Assembly: GCF_024171885.1 (NCBI RefSeq)
Contig: NZ_JAMTCP010000046.1
Span: forward strand, 1,261 to 55,014
Length of the DNA: 53,754 nt
Reading direction: 5' to 3'
DNA from: Streptoalloteichus tenebrarius
GTDB taxonomy: Bacteria; Actinomycetota; Actinomycetes; Mycobacteriales; Pseudonocardiaceae
The translations under genes were made by a program, and so were the position numbers. Below are positions 9,165-17,213 of the stretch, piece by piece (position 1 is the first letter of the stretch; every line of letters starts with the position of its first letter). The notes beneath the pieces are model-generated. The model had not been told where the DNA came from. It was given only the letters and a program-made list of their open reading frames with translations, and searched no databases.

Positions 9165-9240
9165 GCTGACATCATTCACAAACAGGACGCTGCTCGACCA
9201 CCCCAACGCCCTTTGACAACCACACAGTGAGAACGGCTTT

Positions 9241-9419
9241 GATCACCGGGTTGCGAGCGGCGCGGCGGTGCCACCCCTAGCCCGCACCGCTCGCGCCCAG
9301 GTCAGACAAGCTTTCCGACCCAGCCACCCGCCGTCGCCGGCGCCAATACCGCCCTCAATCACCCACCGCTCGCGTTGATCTCCAGCGCCCCTGGTCAAGC
9401 CCACCGTGCGGGGCGAGCC
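9241..9419 (+). promoter_or_regulatory. CRISPR leader, right array
   Basis: This region precedes the array and is homologous to the minus strand of 49-217. Two direct ACCGCTCGC boxes lie at 9284-9311 and 9363-9384, and an inverted GCGAGCGG at about 9253-9260. Box B ends 35 nt before the repeat, as in the left leader; the A-to-B spacing is 51 versus 52 nt. The left leader's TACAAT is replaced here by a poor -10, so this array may be transcribed more weakly. The orientation agrees with the degenerate repeat found at the far (leader-distal) end. Confidence 0.75.
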
Positions 9420-9822
9420 CTGCCACTCCGGCCTCCGGCCGGACCTCATTCCGGCCTCCGGATCTATCGCCGCGTCCGACCACCACCGACTGCTGCCACT
9501 CCGGCCTCCGGCCGGACCTCATTCCGGCGACTTGTCGGTCCGCTGACCTGCTAGTGACAGGCGCACTGCCACTCCGGCCTCCGGCCGGACCTCATTCCGG
9601 CATCCAGGTAGAGGCGGTAGCTGCGTTCGACGTACCCCCCTGCCACTCCGGCCTCCGGCCGGACCTCATTCCGGCGCCGGAGTTGGTGACTGGATCGTCA
9701 CCCGCCGGACCTGCCACTCCGGCCTCCGGCCGGACCTCATTCCGGCATGATGTTCCGGCGGTCGATCCCGGCCGCCTCCGCGAGGTCTGCCACGCCGGTT
9801 CCGTCGGGAAGTGGCTGGCGCA
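9420..9822 (+). CRISPR. Type I-G CRISPR array, 5 identical repeats
   Basis: Five identical 36-nt repeats lie at 9420-9455, 9493-9528, 9566-9601, 9640-9675 and 9711-9746. Four spacers of 37, 37, 38 and 35 nt separate them. The repeat has a 7-bp hairpin TCCGGCC/GGCCGGA with loop TCC and ends ATTCCGGC, a plausible 8-nt crRNA handle. A degenerate sixth copy begins at 9787 after a 40-nt interval and keeps CTGCCAC and part of the hairpin, as expected for a leader-distal terminal repeat. Spacer origins cannot be judged from the window; I saw no match to them inside it. Confidence 0.97.
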
Positions 9823-10472
9823 GACTCCAGCTCGACGGTTCGTAGCGTCGGTGATACTTCGTCGACGTCGGGGCATCGAGAGTTCGCCGCGTGGGAGCGG
9901 GTGTTGGAGACGGCTAGGAGGAGGCGGTCGATGACAACCGCACGGAACCGCATCACGGTGGCCAGTACTGCACCCACACGACCTGCGGGTTCTCTGTTTA
10001 CGCTGGTCGGGGTGCTGTTGGGGCGTAGCTGGGTGAACTGTCGGGGCTTCGGCGAACCCAACCCGTCGACCAGCTCGTTACGGAAACACGGCGTCTCGTA
10101 GAACAGCTTCAGCGGAATCACGAAGTCCGGATCCTCCGCGAGTAACCGCCCCAACCACCTGGTCACTGAGATGGTGCCCTCGGGGATCAGCAGCGCCTCG
10201 GTGGTGGCCGGCGCGCTGTCGTAGGAACCCCGGTAGTCCGGCACGCTGAGGTAGAAGCAGCCGCGCTGATCCCACTCGGGCCAGGGGGAACGCCCCACGA
10301 CCTCCTCGGAGAACGAGGTGGCGCGCTCGACCAGGGGCACCTCCACCTGCTCGTAGCCATACCACCGGGCCAGGTCCGTCAGGACGGCCGAGACGAGCCG
10401 CCTCTTGCGCAGCTCCAACCCGAACAGGTCGGTCATCCCGACGAGCGGTCGGTTCATGGTCGACTGATCCAC
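9666..10472 (-). pseudogene. Truncated class II aminoacyl-tRNA synthetase-like (HisRS/HisZ) gene
   Basis: Residues 10 to about 150 resemble the HisRS/HisZ catalytic core: GMTDLFGLELRKRRLV, the YGYEQVEVPLVERA strand, and a motif-2-like FYETPCFRNEL...RQFTQL near residue 130-150. After RQFTQL (about position 10025) the similarity stops; the frame runs through low-complexity sequence into the CRISPR array and stops inside a repeat. Motif 3 and the anticodon domain are missing. The likely start is the GTG at 10472 (GGGAGA upstream) or the ATG at 10457. The truncated end abuts the terminal degenerate repeat, suggesting a rearrangement at the array trailer. Confidence 0.6.
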
Positions 10473-10637
10473 GGAGTCTCCCGATCACACACGAGGTGAG
10501 CATGGGGCTGTGCAGGGGAATCGGCGGCGATACCAGCCGAGCAACCCTGGTTGGGTTCGGTGGGGATCATGCGACCGTGTCCAGGCACACGCCCGACAGA
10601 TGACATTCGATGACATCCCGGACCGGAAGGCCCAGCA

Positions 10638-10976
10638 GTGCCCCGACACGTGACCATCACCGGTGCCCGTGCGCTCGCCGAGCAGGACGCGGCGCGTCTG
10701 GACGTGGTCTTCGCCGGCTATCTCAACCTGTTCGCCCGCCCCGATGCGCACGTCTATCTCGGTAGTGCGACAGGGATCGACACCCTGGCCCTGGAATGGC
10801 TGGCCGTCCACAGCCCCGCCGCCATCTCCGTCGTCGTGCCCCGTACCGTGGCCGACCAACCCGACCTTGCCGCCGAAACCATCCGCACCCGGCGGGAGCG
10901 GGGACGTCTCACCCATGTCGTGGAGTTGGGCGCCGACCACCTCGGAGCGCCGGCCCGGCTGGTGGTGCCGCTGTGA
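10638..10976 (+). CDS. Small SLOG-like nucleotide-binding protein, possibly C-terminally truncated
   Basis: This 112-residue product starts at a GTG with GGAAGG 8 nt upstream. RHVTITGARAL followed by VYLGSATGIDTLALEWLA and ISVVVPRTVADQP is the Rossmann-like pattern of SLOG/YspA (DUF2493-type) proteins that bind nucleotide-related ligands. Family members usually continue with an RNxWMVDR-type helix and another strand; here the frame ends at LVVPL. The next 50 bp lead into an aroE fragment, so the 3' end may have been lost in the same rearrangement. SLOG proteins often sit near defence or mobile genes. Function is not established. Confidence 0.5.
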   Translation: MPRHVTITGARALAEQDAARLDVVFAGYLNLFARPDAHVYLGSATGIDTLALEWLAVHSPAAISVVVPRTVADQPDLAAETIRTRRERGRLTHVVELGADHLGAPARLVVPL

Positions 10977-11020
10977 GATGGTTGAGGAACGCACAGTGAT
11001 CGGCCGTCGCCCGCGACCCT

Positions 11021-11360
11021 CGCCGGACCACTGTCCTGGCTGGCGCAGCCGACCGCATCGGGGTCACCCTGCGCCCCGGGCCCTGGACCGAGGCCGCACG
11101 GCACCTGGAAACCGACCTGGTCATCTCCGTGCTCCCGCCCGGCGCCGCCGACCCGCTCGCGCCGCTCTGGCCGACGGCGGGCAACCTGCTCCTCGACGTC
11201 GTCTACCGGCCCTGGCCCACCCCGATAGCCCGCGCCGCCCACCGCGCGGGCAGCACCGTCATCGGCGGCCTTCCCATGCTCCTGTACCAGGCCGCCCGCC
11301 AAGTCGAACTCCACACCGGCTCTACTCCAGCACCCTTGGCCGAGATGCGCGATGCGGCTC
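11021..11360 (+). pseudogene. Shikimate dehydrogenase fragment (aroE remnant)
   Basis: In the frame through 11129 the conceptual translation reads TVLAGAADRIGV, DLVISVLPPGAADPLAPLW, LLLDVVYRPWPTPIARAA and TVIGGLPMLLYQAARQVEL, the C-terminal NADP-binding and substrate-binding end of AroE. The N-terminal catalytic half is absent and no start codon fits. After about 11360 the frame becomes low-complexity. It is one of several pieces of housekeeping-type genes lying between the CRISPR array and 23 kb, and was probably left by deletion or recombination rather than by decay of a locally functional gene. Confidence 0.75.
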
Positions 11361-11573
11361 AACGTGCCGCGCTGCGGCGCGGTCGCCGACGGCGGGGTGC
11401 GCGCGGGCGAGGTCGATGTGGTGATGCCCGCGTCGGGTGCGGGGCATGCCTCGGGGGCGGGGACCAGGACTTGGCGGCGGCCAGTGCGGCGGGGCGTCCG
11501 CTCCCCGCTACCACTGCGCATGCTCGCCTTGGCGCGGGCGGCCGTCGTCGTGGCCGCGTTCCTGGCCTGCCGC

Positions 11574-12077
11574 TCAGACCAGGTCCTGGCGAGGCCACCC
11601 CGCCGGGGCCGGAGTAATCCCCCAAGCCTTGACGGCTGCGGCGGTCGCCGCAGCCACCTGGGCGACACCCCGCTCGCCCCATCCCAGCAGCGCCGCGGCG
11701 TCGGTGGGTGAGACCAGCACCCGACCGTAGGCCCGGCCCGTACACGGGTCCACCGCGACCGGGTCCGCATGCGCCAGCAGCGCCGCGTACCGAACCTGCA
11801 CGTACACGCTGTCGTCGTTGGACACCAGCTGGTAGCCCACCGGCCGCCAGTCCGCCAGCACCAGCTGGCTTTCCTCGTAACACTCCCGCCGCAGGGTCGC
11901 CACCAGGTCGGCGTCGCCGGGCTCTGGTGTTCCGCCGGGCAGGTTGTAGCGGCCGGCGTCGTCCTGGATCACCACCGCGCCGGACGACCCGTGGAACACG
12001 ACTCCGTAGACCTGCCGGATCGGCGGCGTCGGCGGGGGCGGCCACTGCTCAACCCACCGCATGGTGTCCGCGAACAC
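11574..12077 (-). CDS. Nudix hydrolase-family protein with atypical box
   Basis: The 167-residue product has a Nudix fold opening (RQVYGVVFHGSSGAVVIQDD) and a Nudix-box-like segment, GGTPEPGDADLVATL followed by RRECYEESQL. Compared with GX5EX7REUXEEXGU, the first Glu appears as Asp, there is one extra residue before REU, and Gly is replaced by Gln, so catalytic activity is uncertain. A GTG at 12077 with GGAGA 4 nt upstream is the best start; a longer frame to 12398 has no recognisable content. Nudix proteins hydrolyse nucleoside diphosphates linked to other groups; the substrate here is unknown. It ends near the aroE remnant. Confidence 0.65.
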   Translation of the reverse strand: MFADTMRWVEQWPPPPTPPIRQVYGVVFHGSSGAVVIQDDAGRYNLPGGTPEPGDADLVATLRRECYEESQLVLADWRPVGYQLVSNDDSVYVQVRYAALLAHADPVAVDPCTGRAYGRVLVSPTDAAALLGWGERGVAQVAAATAAAVKAWGITPAPAGWPRQDLV

Positions 12078-12509
12078 GATGTCTCCGGTTTCTCGGCGGA
12101 GTGGGAGTGCCTTCCGGTCAGTCAGGTGTCGTTGCCGCACCTCACTCCGAACATCACCGGGGAGGCAGTCCCTCATTCCAACATCATCAGGCTCTCGTTG
12201 CCCGGGTCTGCTCCCGCTGCCGAGCCTATCCGCAGTGTCGTGCGCTGGCGAGGCGCGCGGCAGCTCGTCGACGTCGGTCGGCGCCGCAAGTCCGGACTCG
12301 TGCCAGGCCTGCTCTTCCAGTAGATCAGAGGTTTCGGGCGACGCCGAGCCGCCCAACTCTACGCAACAGGTTGGGCTGCCCTTGAGGAAGGCGAACATCT
12401 GCCTGGCGCCGGAACCGCCGTGGAGATGGCGCTGAGACGCGTAGCGGCTGGCGGCGACAGGTCGGGACGGTGCACTACCGCCCCAACACTTGGTCGCCGC
12501 CGGTGATCA

Positions 12510-12820
12510 CCTCTCGGATGGGGAGGTGAGTCCTCTCTCTGATCCTGGTGGCAGTCGCGGAGCCATCCGGTGGCGTGGTAGTCCCACGGCGGGTGAAACA
12601 CCTCCGCGCCCTTGGGTGCGTCCTCGGGGTCGCTGTCGGTGGCGGACGGTGTCCAGCATGGCCCGATACCCCCGGTCCGTCTGGTAGTGCACGTGCAGAT
12701 GGGCCTGGGGATGCCACTCCTCGCTAACGGTGAGGGGTCACCGCGCGCGATGCCGCGCTGTTGGGTCTGGAGGATTGGTTCGTCGTACGGGGTGACGGGA
12801 CGGGTGCTGCTGTGGTTCAT
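12510..12820 (-). pseudogene. Degraded small gene of unknown family
   Basis: A plausible start (MNHSSTRPVTPYDEPIL) at 12820 is followed, after a frameshift near 12710, by HPQAHLHVHYQTDRGYRAML and DTVRH, which look protein-like and unlike random high-GC translation. A second shift appears near 12640. No family was recognised. It lies just downstream of the PAPS-reductase family remnant on the same strand, and may have been its operon partner. Confidence 0.35.
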
Positions 12821-12877
12821 GGTCTGGCCACGACGCCGCGCGCAACCGGTACCCGTCCCCAGCACGGCTGAGGTCTC

Positions 12878-13400
12878 CTACCGGCACGGTGGTGTCCAGA
12901 GAGGAGCAGGGAGCGCCGGGCCGGGATCGAGCGCCATTCGTGTCCTGTGGATGATCTTCGCCACTGACAAGTCGGTGTGGAACCGGTGGTTGATCCGGGC
13001 TTCCACGTCGGCGTAGCGCTGGGCGAGGTCGGGACGGAGCTGGGCGGCCCGCACCAGATCCCGAGGCCGCGCCAGGACGCAGAACGAGCAGGACAGGCGC
13101 GGGATGTGGTGGTAGGCCGGGTGGTAGGGGAGGCCGCTGGCGTGGATCCGTTCCCACACCTGGTTTTCTGTCCAGTGGTGGATCGGACGCCATGTCCAGA
13201 CGTGTCGGCGGGTCTGGTTGCTGGCCACCCGGTTGGCCTCAAAGGGGAGGCTTGCGGGCCCGTGCGGGGGACTCCTCGGCGCGTTCCCCGGTGCAGTCCA
13301 GGATCCGGGCGGGCCGACCCAGGCCGAGTTCGCGGACCAGTTCGGTGAGGAAGCGGTGTTTCGGTCCGCGCTGGCGCCGGTTCCATCGTCGGAGGTTGGG
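12878..13400 (-). pseudogene. PAPS-reductase/DndC-like family gene, frameshifted and 5'-truncated
   Basis: Two frames together give a family-typical protein. RGPKHRFLTELVRELG, RILDCTGERAEESPARAR runs to about 13240; then, after a frameshift, VWTWRPIHHWTENQVWERI, the cysteine pair LSCSFCVLARPRDL, and LRPDLAQRYADVEARI reach the stop at 12878. This is the C-terminal two thirds of the phosphoadenosine-phosphosulfate-reductase-like ATP pyrophosphatases common on mobile and defence loci. The N-terminal SGGKDS loop is missing. The 5' break is immediately next to the start of the P450-fusion gene on the opposite strand. Confidence 0.7.
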
Positions 13401-13404
13401 CTCG

Positions 13405-14121
13405 GTGTCCACTCTCGCGGAGGTCGCTCAGGCTGTCCGTGCCGTCGCGGACCAACTTCCCTCCGAGGCCATCGAGGTCGCCGCGAGTTGCCTGGAGGAC
13501 TCCGCCGCCATGGTCGCGGCAACCACCGCAGGAAGCTGGTCCGAGGAACCCGCCCAGATCGCGGCCCTGTTCGCTTCGGCGCTTGACCGCATCGACGAGG
13601 TGAGGCAGCTCCTCGCGGAGCTGTCCAAGCGGCTTCACGAGATCGCGCCGCGCGCGAGGCTGGCCGGGTTGACGGGCAGGTGGCTCGCCGAGCCGACCCG
13701 TGGCGGCATCACCGGCTACCTCACCGGGCACCACGCCGCCCGTGCCGTCGGCGAGTCAGTCCTGCACAACTCGCTGCGCGTCATCCTGCACGCCGGATAC
13801 GAGTCGGCGAGCCGCCTGCTCGGCTCCGCGCTGTTGGCCTGCCTGGACACCCCCGGCTCACTGGACACCCTCGCCGACCGCGACCCTGACGTCTTCCCTG
13901 AACCGAACGTGCTGCGGCTTGACCGACGGCCGAACCCGCACGTGGCCTTCGGTCGCGGTCCCCACACCTGCCCAGGTTCATGGCTCGCCGCGCTCCTGGT
14001 GCGCACCGTGCTGACCGCCTTGGCGCGCGACTACCCGCGAGTGCGGCAGGTGAGCGAGCTCGTGGTCCGACCCAACGTCACACTGCGCGGCCTGCAACGG
14101 CTCGACCTGTCCCTGTGCTGA
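13405..14121 (+). CDS. Helical-domain/P450 C-terminal fusion with internal deletion
   Basis: The GTG at 13405 has GGAGG 9 nt upstream and opens a 238-residue frame. Residues 1-85 (STLAEVAQAVRAVADQLP...) are a helical domain of the kind found as small stand-alone actinobacterial proteins; I cannot name the family. From about residue 105 the sequence is cytochrome P450: an I-helix with HAGYESAS, then DPDVFPEP and the heme loop FGRGPHTCPG with Cys189. The part between them that should hold the K-helix ExxR and the substrate-recognition strands is missing, so a normal P450 fold is unlikely. The 18-bp bytA-like gene follows 52 nt downstream. Confidence 0.6.
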   Translation: MSTLAEVAQAVRAVADQLPSEAIEVAASCLEDSAAMVAATTAGSWSEEPAQIAALFASALDRIDEVRQLLAELSKRLHEIAPRARLAGLTGRWLAEPTRGGITGYLTGHHAARAVGESVLHNSLRVILHAGYESASRLLGSALLACLDTPGSLDTLADRDPDVFPEPNVLRLDRRPNPHVAFGRGPHTCPGSWLAALLVRTVLTALARDYPRVRQVSELVVRPNVTLRGLQRLDLSLC

Positions 14122-14173
14122 AGGGGTTCGGCGTGCGCACGCATCCTGTCGGCAATCATGGAAGGAGAAGATC

Positions 14174-14191
14174 ATGCGTTACCTCCACTGA
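14174..14191 (+). CDS. bytA: Pentapeptide MRYLH, biarylitide-type RiPP precursor
   Basis: ATGCGTTACCTCCACTGA encodes Met-Arg-Tyr-Leu-His and a stop, preceded by GGAAGGAGA five to six bases upstream, one of the strongest ribosome binding sites in the window. Pentapeptides of the MRYxH type are the precursors of biarylitides, minimal RiPPs in which a dedicated P450 cross-links Tyr and His and the MR leader is removed. In known clusters the P450 gene directly follows bytA. Here only a deleted P450 remnant lies 52 nt upstream and no P450 follows, so the cluster looks broken or rearranged. Gene finders miss a gene this small. Confidence 0.65.
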   Translation: MRYLH

Positions 14192-14472
14192 ATCAACCGA
14201 TCGATCAGACCGGGGACGGTGGACGTCGCCGATACGCAACGGCGTTCACCGTGCCCGCGGAAGGTGCTCCTCCTGGCTGTGTCACCGACAGGGGTGGTCC
14301 TGGTGGTCCCGCCCGGTGAGCCCACCGCGCGTGGGCGACGTGGATGTGGTCGTCTCGACGAGAGCCGGGCAGCGTCCGAACGGAGGAGGAAGCGGCGGCG
14401 AGGGCGCTTCCAACACCCGGGAGACGACGAAGCCGCTCAGGTCACGGTGCGGTGTGGGAAGGGTGATGGTCG
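14192..14472 (+). other. Intergenic, no gene recognised
   Basis: These 281 bp between the MRYLH gene and the GH85 gene contain open frames but no recognisable protein. In particular I found no P450 motif (no heme loop, no ExxR) in any forward frame, which matters because a P450 would be expected directly after a biarylitide precursor gene. Confidence 0.5.
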
Positions 14473-16401
14473 ATGACGTGTGTCGCCTGTGGACCAGGAC
14501 TGATTCATCACTTCTCCACGGTGCATCACCCTCCCTACGCGCCGGTCTGGTATCCGGCGTCGATCCTGCGCTGGTCGCCTGGTGACGACCCGGACCGGGA
14601 GTTCAACCAGTCCCGGGTTCCGCTGGCGCCGCGGGAGCTCAACACCTACCGCCCGATGAACCAGCAGAGCCGGGTGGAGAAGGCCAGGGTCGCCGCCTGT
14701 GTCGCCTTCGCCGCAACACCCAACAACCTGTCTCAGGGAGTCCTCGATCACGCCTTCTACGCCTGCGGGTACTGGCAGTACATCGACATCCTCGTCTTCT
14801 GGGGCGGAGCCGCGGGCGAGGGCCTGATCCTGGCACCCAACCCACACGTGACCGACGCCGCCCACCGTCACGGGGTGAGGGTGTTCGGTAACGTCTTCTT
14901 CCCCGAGGCGGGCTCTGGTGGCAGGAGCTGCTGTGTCGACGCCTTCCTGACGCGGCGAGCTGATGGCAGCTTCCCCGTGGCGGACAAGCTGATCGAGGCC
15001 GCCCGGTTCTACGGGTTCGACGGGTGGTTTATCAATCAGGAGACTGACAGGTCCGGCGACGACCAGCGGCACGGCGAGTTCCGGGACTTTCTCGCGTACG
15101 CGAGTGAGCGGAAGCCGGACGGGTTCATGTGGTACGAGCTGTCCGGCTCGCTCGCCGAGGACAACGTGAGGATTTTGCAGGATGGCAAGACCCGCGTGTC
15201 CGACTCCATCTTCCTGGACTACGCCTGGATGAGCGAGAGAAGGGGCGACAAGAGGCACACGCTGCGGGACTCGGCGGCCACCGCCGAGAAGGCCGGCCGC
15301 AGCGGCCGGGATCTGTACGCGGGCCTGGAGACCGTCCAGGGTCGCGGCGACCCGGAGGTAGCGGTGAAGCATGTCTCGTTGGCGTTGTTCCGGCCCGATC
15401 ACGAGACGATGAAAGCGAGCGGCAACGGACGTGATCTGGAGAAGTTCCACGAGGGCGAGGCCACCTTCTGGGTCGGTGGCCGCCGGGACCCCTCCGACGT
15501 TCCCCAGGGCACACGGTGGGGCCTGGCGCGCTACATCGTCGAACGCACTCCCGTACTGCGGGATCCCTTCGTCACCCACTTCAACACCGGTCACGGCACC
15601 GCGTACTACGCGCAGGGGAAGAGGGTCCGCACCGGCGGGTGGGCGAACCTGTCACTCCAGGACGTCATGCCCCTCTACCGCTGGGTCGTGGACCCCGAAC
15701 GGGCCGCGCTGAAACCCCGATTCGACTACGAAGACGCCTTCGAAGGCGGCACGAGCCTGCTCCTGCTGATGCCCCACGAGGCAGCGCGGCCAAGCCTCCT
15801 GCCCCTGTTCCAAGCCCAGATGAGGGTCACACCGCAGACCGAGTTCTCCGTGGTGGCCAAACCCGACGAAGAAGAGTGGGAGTGCCTGGAGATCGCGGTC
15901 GCGCTGAAGCAGGCTCCCCAGGAGTTCCTGCGCATCCGACTGGAACCCCAGGAGCGGATCAATGGCTGGGTGCGGCTGCGCGGCACCCCGGACAGTACGG
16001 TGTCCGGCACCGCCGTCCAACTGGGACTGTGGGTGCGACCCCCGGTTCCGGCCCCGATCCGGCTCGGCCAGCTCAGCGTCCTCACCGCAGAACTCGCCGC
16101 GCCACCGGCGCCCACCGACCTCAAGATCCAGCAGAGCATCCCTCTGTCGCTCAACAGGCGGGCCTTGCGGCTTCGCTGGAAGCCAGCCGCCGCGGGCGCC
16201 CCGTCCTCGTCGCCCCTACGCCATTACGAGGTCTACCGCGGCGAGGACCGCAGCGTCCTTCTCGGCGCGACCCTCAACACCTGCTTCTACGTCGAATCCC
16301 TCGAACGCGACCGGCTTGAGAAGGAAACCCCGCTGGTGGTATGCGCTGTTGGACCCACCGGGCACCGATCCGGCGTGGCGAAGACCGTGGTCGAGTGGTA
16401 G
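14473..16401 (+). CDS. GH85 endo-beta-N-acetylglucosaminidase
   Basis: This 642-residue enzyme should cleave the chitobiose core of N-glycans between the two GlcNAc residues. The GH85 barrel covers about 40-340; YGFDGWFINQETD holds the family catalytic Asn (N188) and acid/base Glu (E190). Upstream, YIDILVFWGGAAGEG and VRVFGNVFFPE are also family-typical, as is the NTGHGTAYYAQG segment near 375. The rest forms beta-rich C-terminal domains, the last (about 545-642) fibronectin-III-like. There is no signal peptide, so action is cytosolic or secretion is non-classical. The start ATG follows GGGAAGG. It is intact although surrounded by broken genes. Confidence 0.85.
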   Translation: MTCVACGPGLIHHFSTVHHPPYAPVWYPASILRWSPGDDPDREFNQSRVPLAPRELNTYRPMNQQSRVEKARVAACVAFAATPNNLSQGVLDHAFYACGYWQYIDILVFWGGAAGEGLILAPNPHVTDAAHRHGVRVFGNVFFPEAGSGGRSCCVDAFLTRRADGSFPVADKLIEAARFYGFDGWFINQETDRSGDDQRHGEFRDFLAYASERKPDGFMWYELSGSLAEDNVRILQDGKTRVSDSIFLDYAWMSERRGDKRHTLRDSAATAEKAGRSGRDLYAGLETVQGRGDPEVAVKHVSLALFRPDHETMKASGNGRDLEKFHEGEATFWVGGRRDPSDVPQGTRWGLARYIVERTPVLRDPFVTHFNTGHGTAYYAQGKRVRTGGWANLSLQDVMPLYRWVVDPERAALKPRFDYEDAFEGGTSLLLLMPHEAARPSLLPLFQAQMRVTPQTEFSVVAKPDEEEWECLEIAVALKQAPQEFLRIRLEPQERINGWVRLRGTPDSTVSGTAVQLGLWVRPPVPAPIRLGQLSVLTAELAAPPAPTDLKIQQSIPLSLNRRALRLRWKPAAAGAPSSSPLRHYEVYRGEDRSVLLGATLNTCFYVESLERDRLEKETPLVVCAVGPTGHRSGVAKTVVEW

Positions 16402-17213
16402 CCCGCGTGACACACCGCGTGAGCACGGTGGTCGCGCTCAGTACCGCGTCCACCGTCGCTGGTTCTCGGGGCTTCGCAACTCGGCTTCTGGTGGACAGGG
16501 CAGCCAGATGTACTCGTTCCATGCCCGACTCGACCCGAGCGGCCCCACGACCCTGTCGCAGCACCTCGGACGCCTCGACGACCTCATCACCACACCCACC
16601 AGCGACAGAGTCGCGGCGCTGACCGGCACCCGATACCGCCCGGGCACGTTCACGTCGGGCCGCCGACCGGGCCGCTGCGAAAGATCACCAATACCCGCCC
16701 GGAACTGAACGGCGTCGCTCTCCGGACCCAACAACCGCTGGCCTACCGTGCCGCCGACGGCCTCGACCTGGGCGGCCCGCGCGGTGGAAAGGCTACGGCC
16801 ACCAGTTCGCCCTCAGCGTGGCTGGCAGGGTCGGACAGGAGGAGTGGACCGACATGCATCCGCGAGCGCGCCTGTCCGCACCGTGGACACGCCGCCGTCC
16901 CAGGCTCCGGGTCCGCGCCCGCACCCCCGGACCGCCTCGCCGTCCAGACCAACGTGCTCAACCCCGCATCGCGGGAAGCCAAGGGAAAACGATCTCCACA
17001 AGCTCCGCGTCAGCGACAACGACGACCGCGCGGGGGCCACGTCACGGAGTCTGACCAGTGGTTGGCTCTGGCGCCCCTGCGGTGGTGGTCGTGGCGGTGA
17101 CTGAGCGCGGTGGCCGCGGCTGGGTCAGGGTCAGGCTGCTGACTCGAGAGGGGGACGGTGTAGCCGAGGGATCCGAGGTGGCGTCCCGTCTTGGCGACAG
17201 CGGCAGCCATGCG
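16402..17213 (+). pseudogene. Decayed region with S9 (prolyl oligopeptidase-like) peptidase remnant
   Basis: Between about 16640 and 16860, two frames give GPPTGPLRKITNTRPELNG, LAYRAADGLDL and then, after a deletion, YGHQFALSVAGRVGQEEWTD. These match the stretch leading into the catalytic domain of acylaminoacyl/S9 peptidases and the segment before the nucleophile elbow. The Ser/Asp/His triad itself is absent. An ATG near 16508 opens a 66-residue frame (MYSFHARLDPSG...) without recognised homology. From 16880 to 17213 I see nothing interpretable. The whole stretch looks like residue of deleted genes. Confidence 0.5.

Noticed and set aside
9420-9746. Minus-strand transcription of the right array
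   Set aside because: Considered because the 7-nt tail on that strand could give a handle, but leader homology and the degenerate repeat at 9787 place the leader on the left, so transcription is plus-strand.
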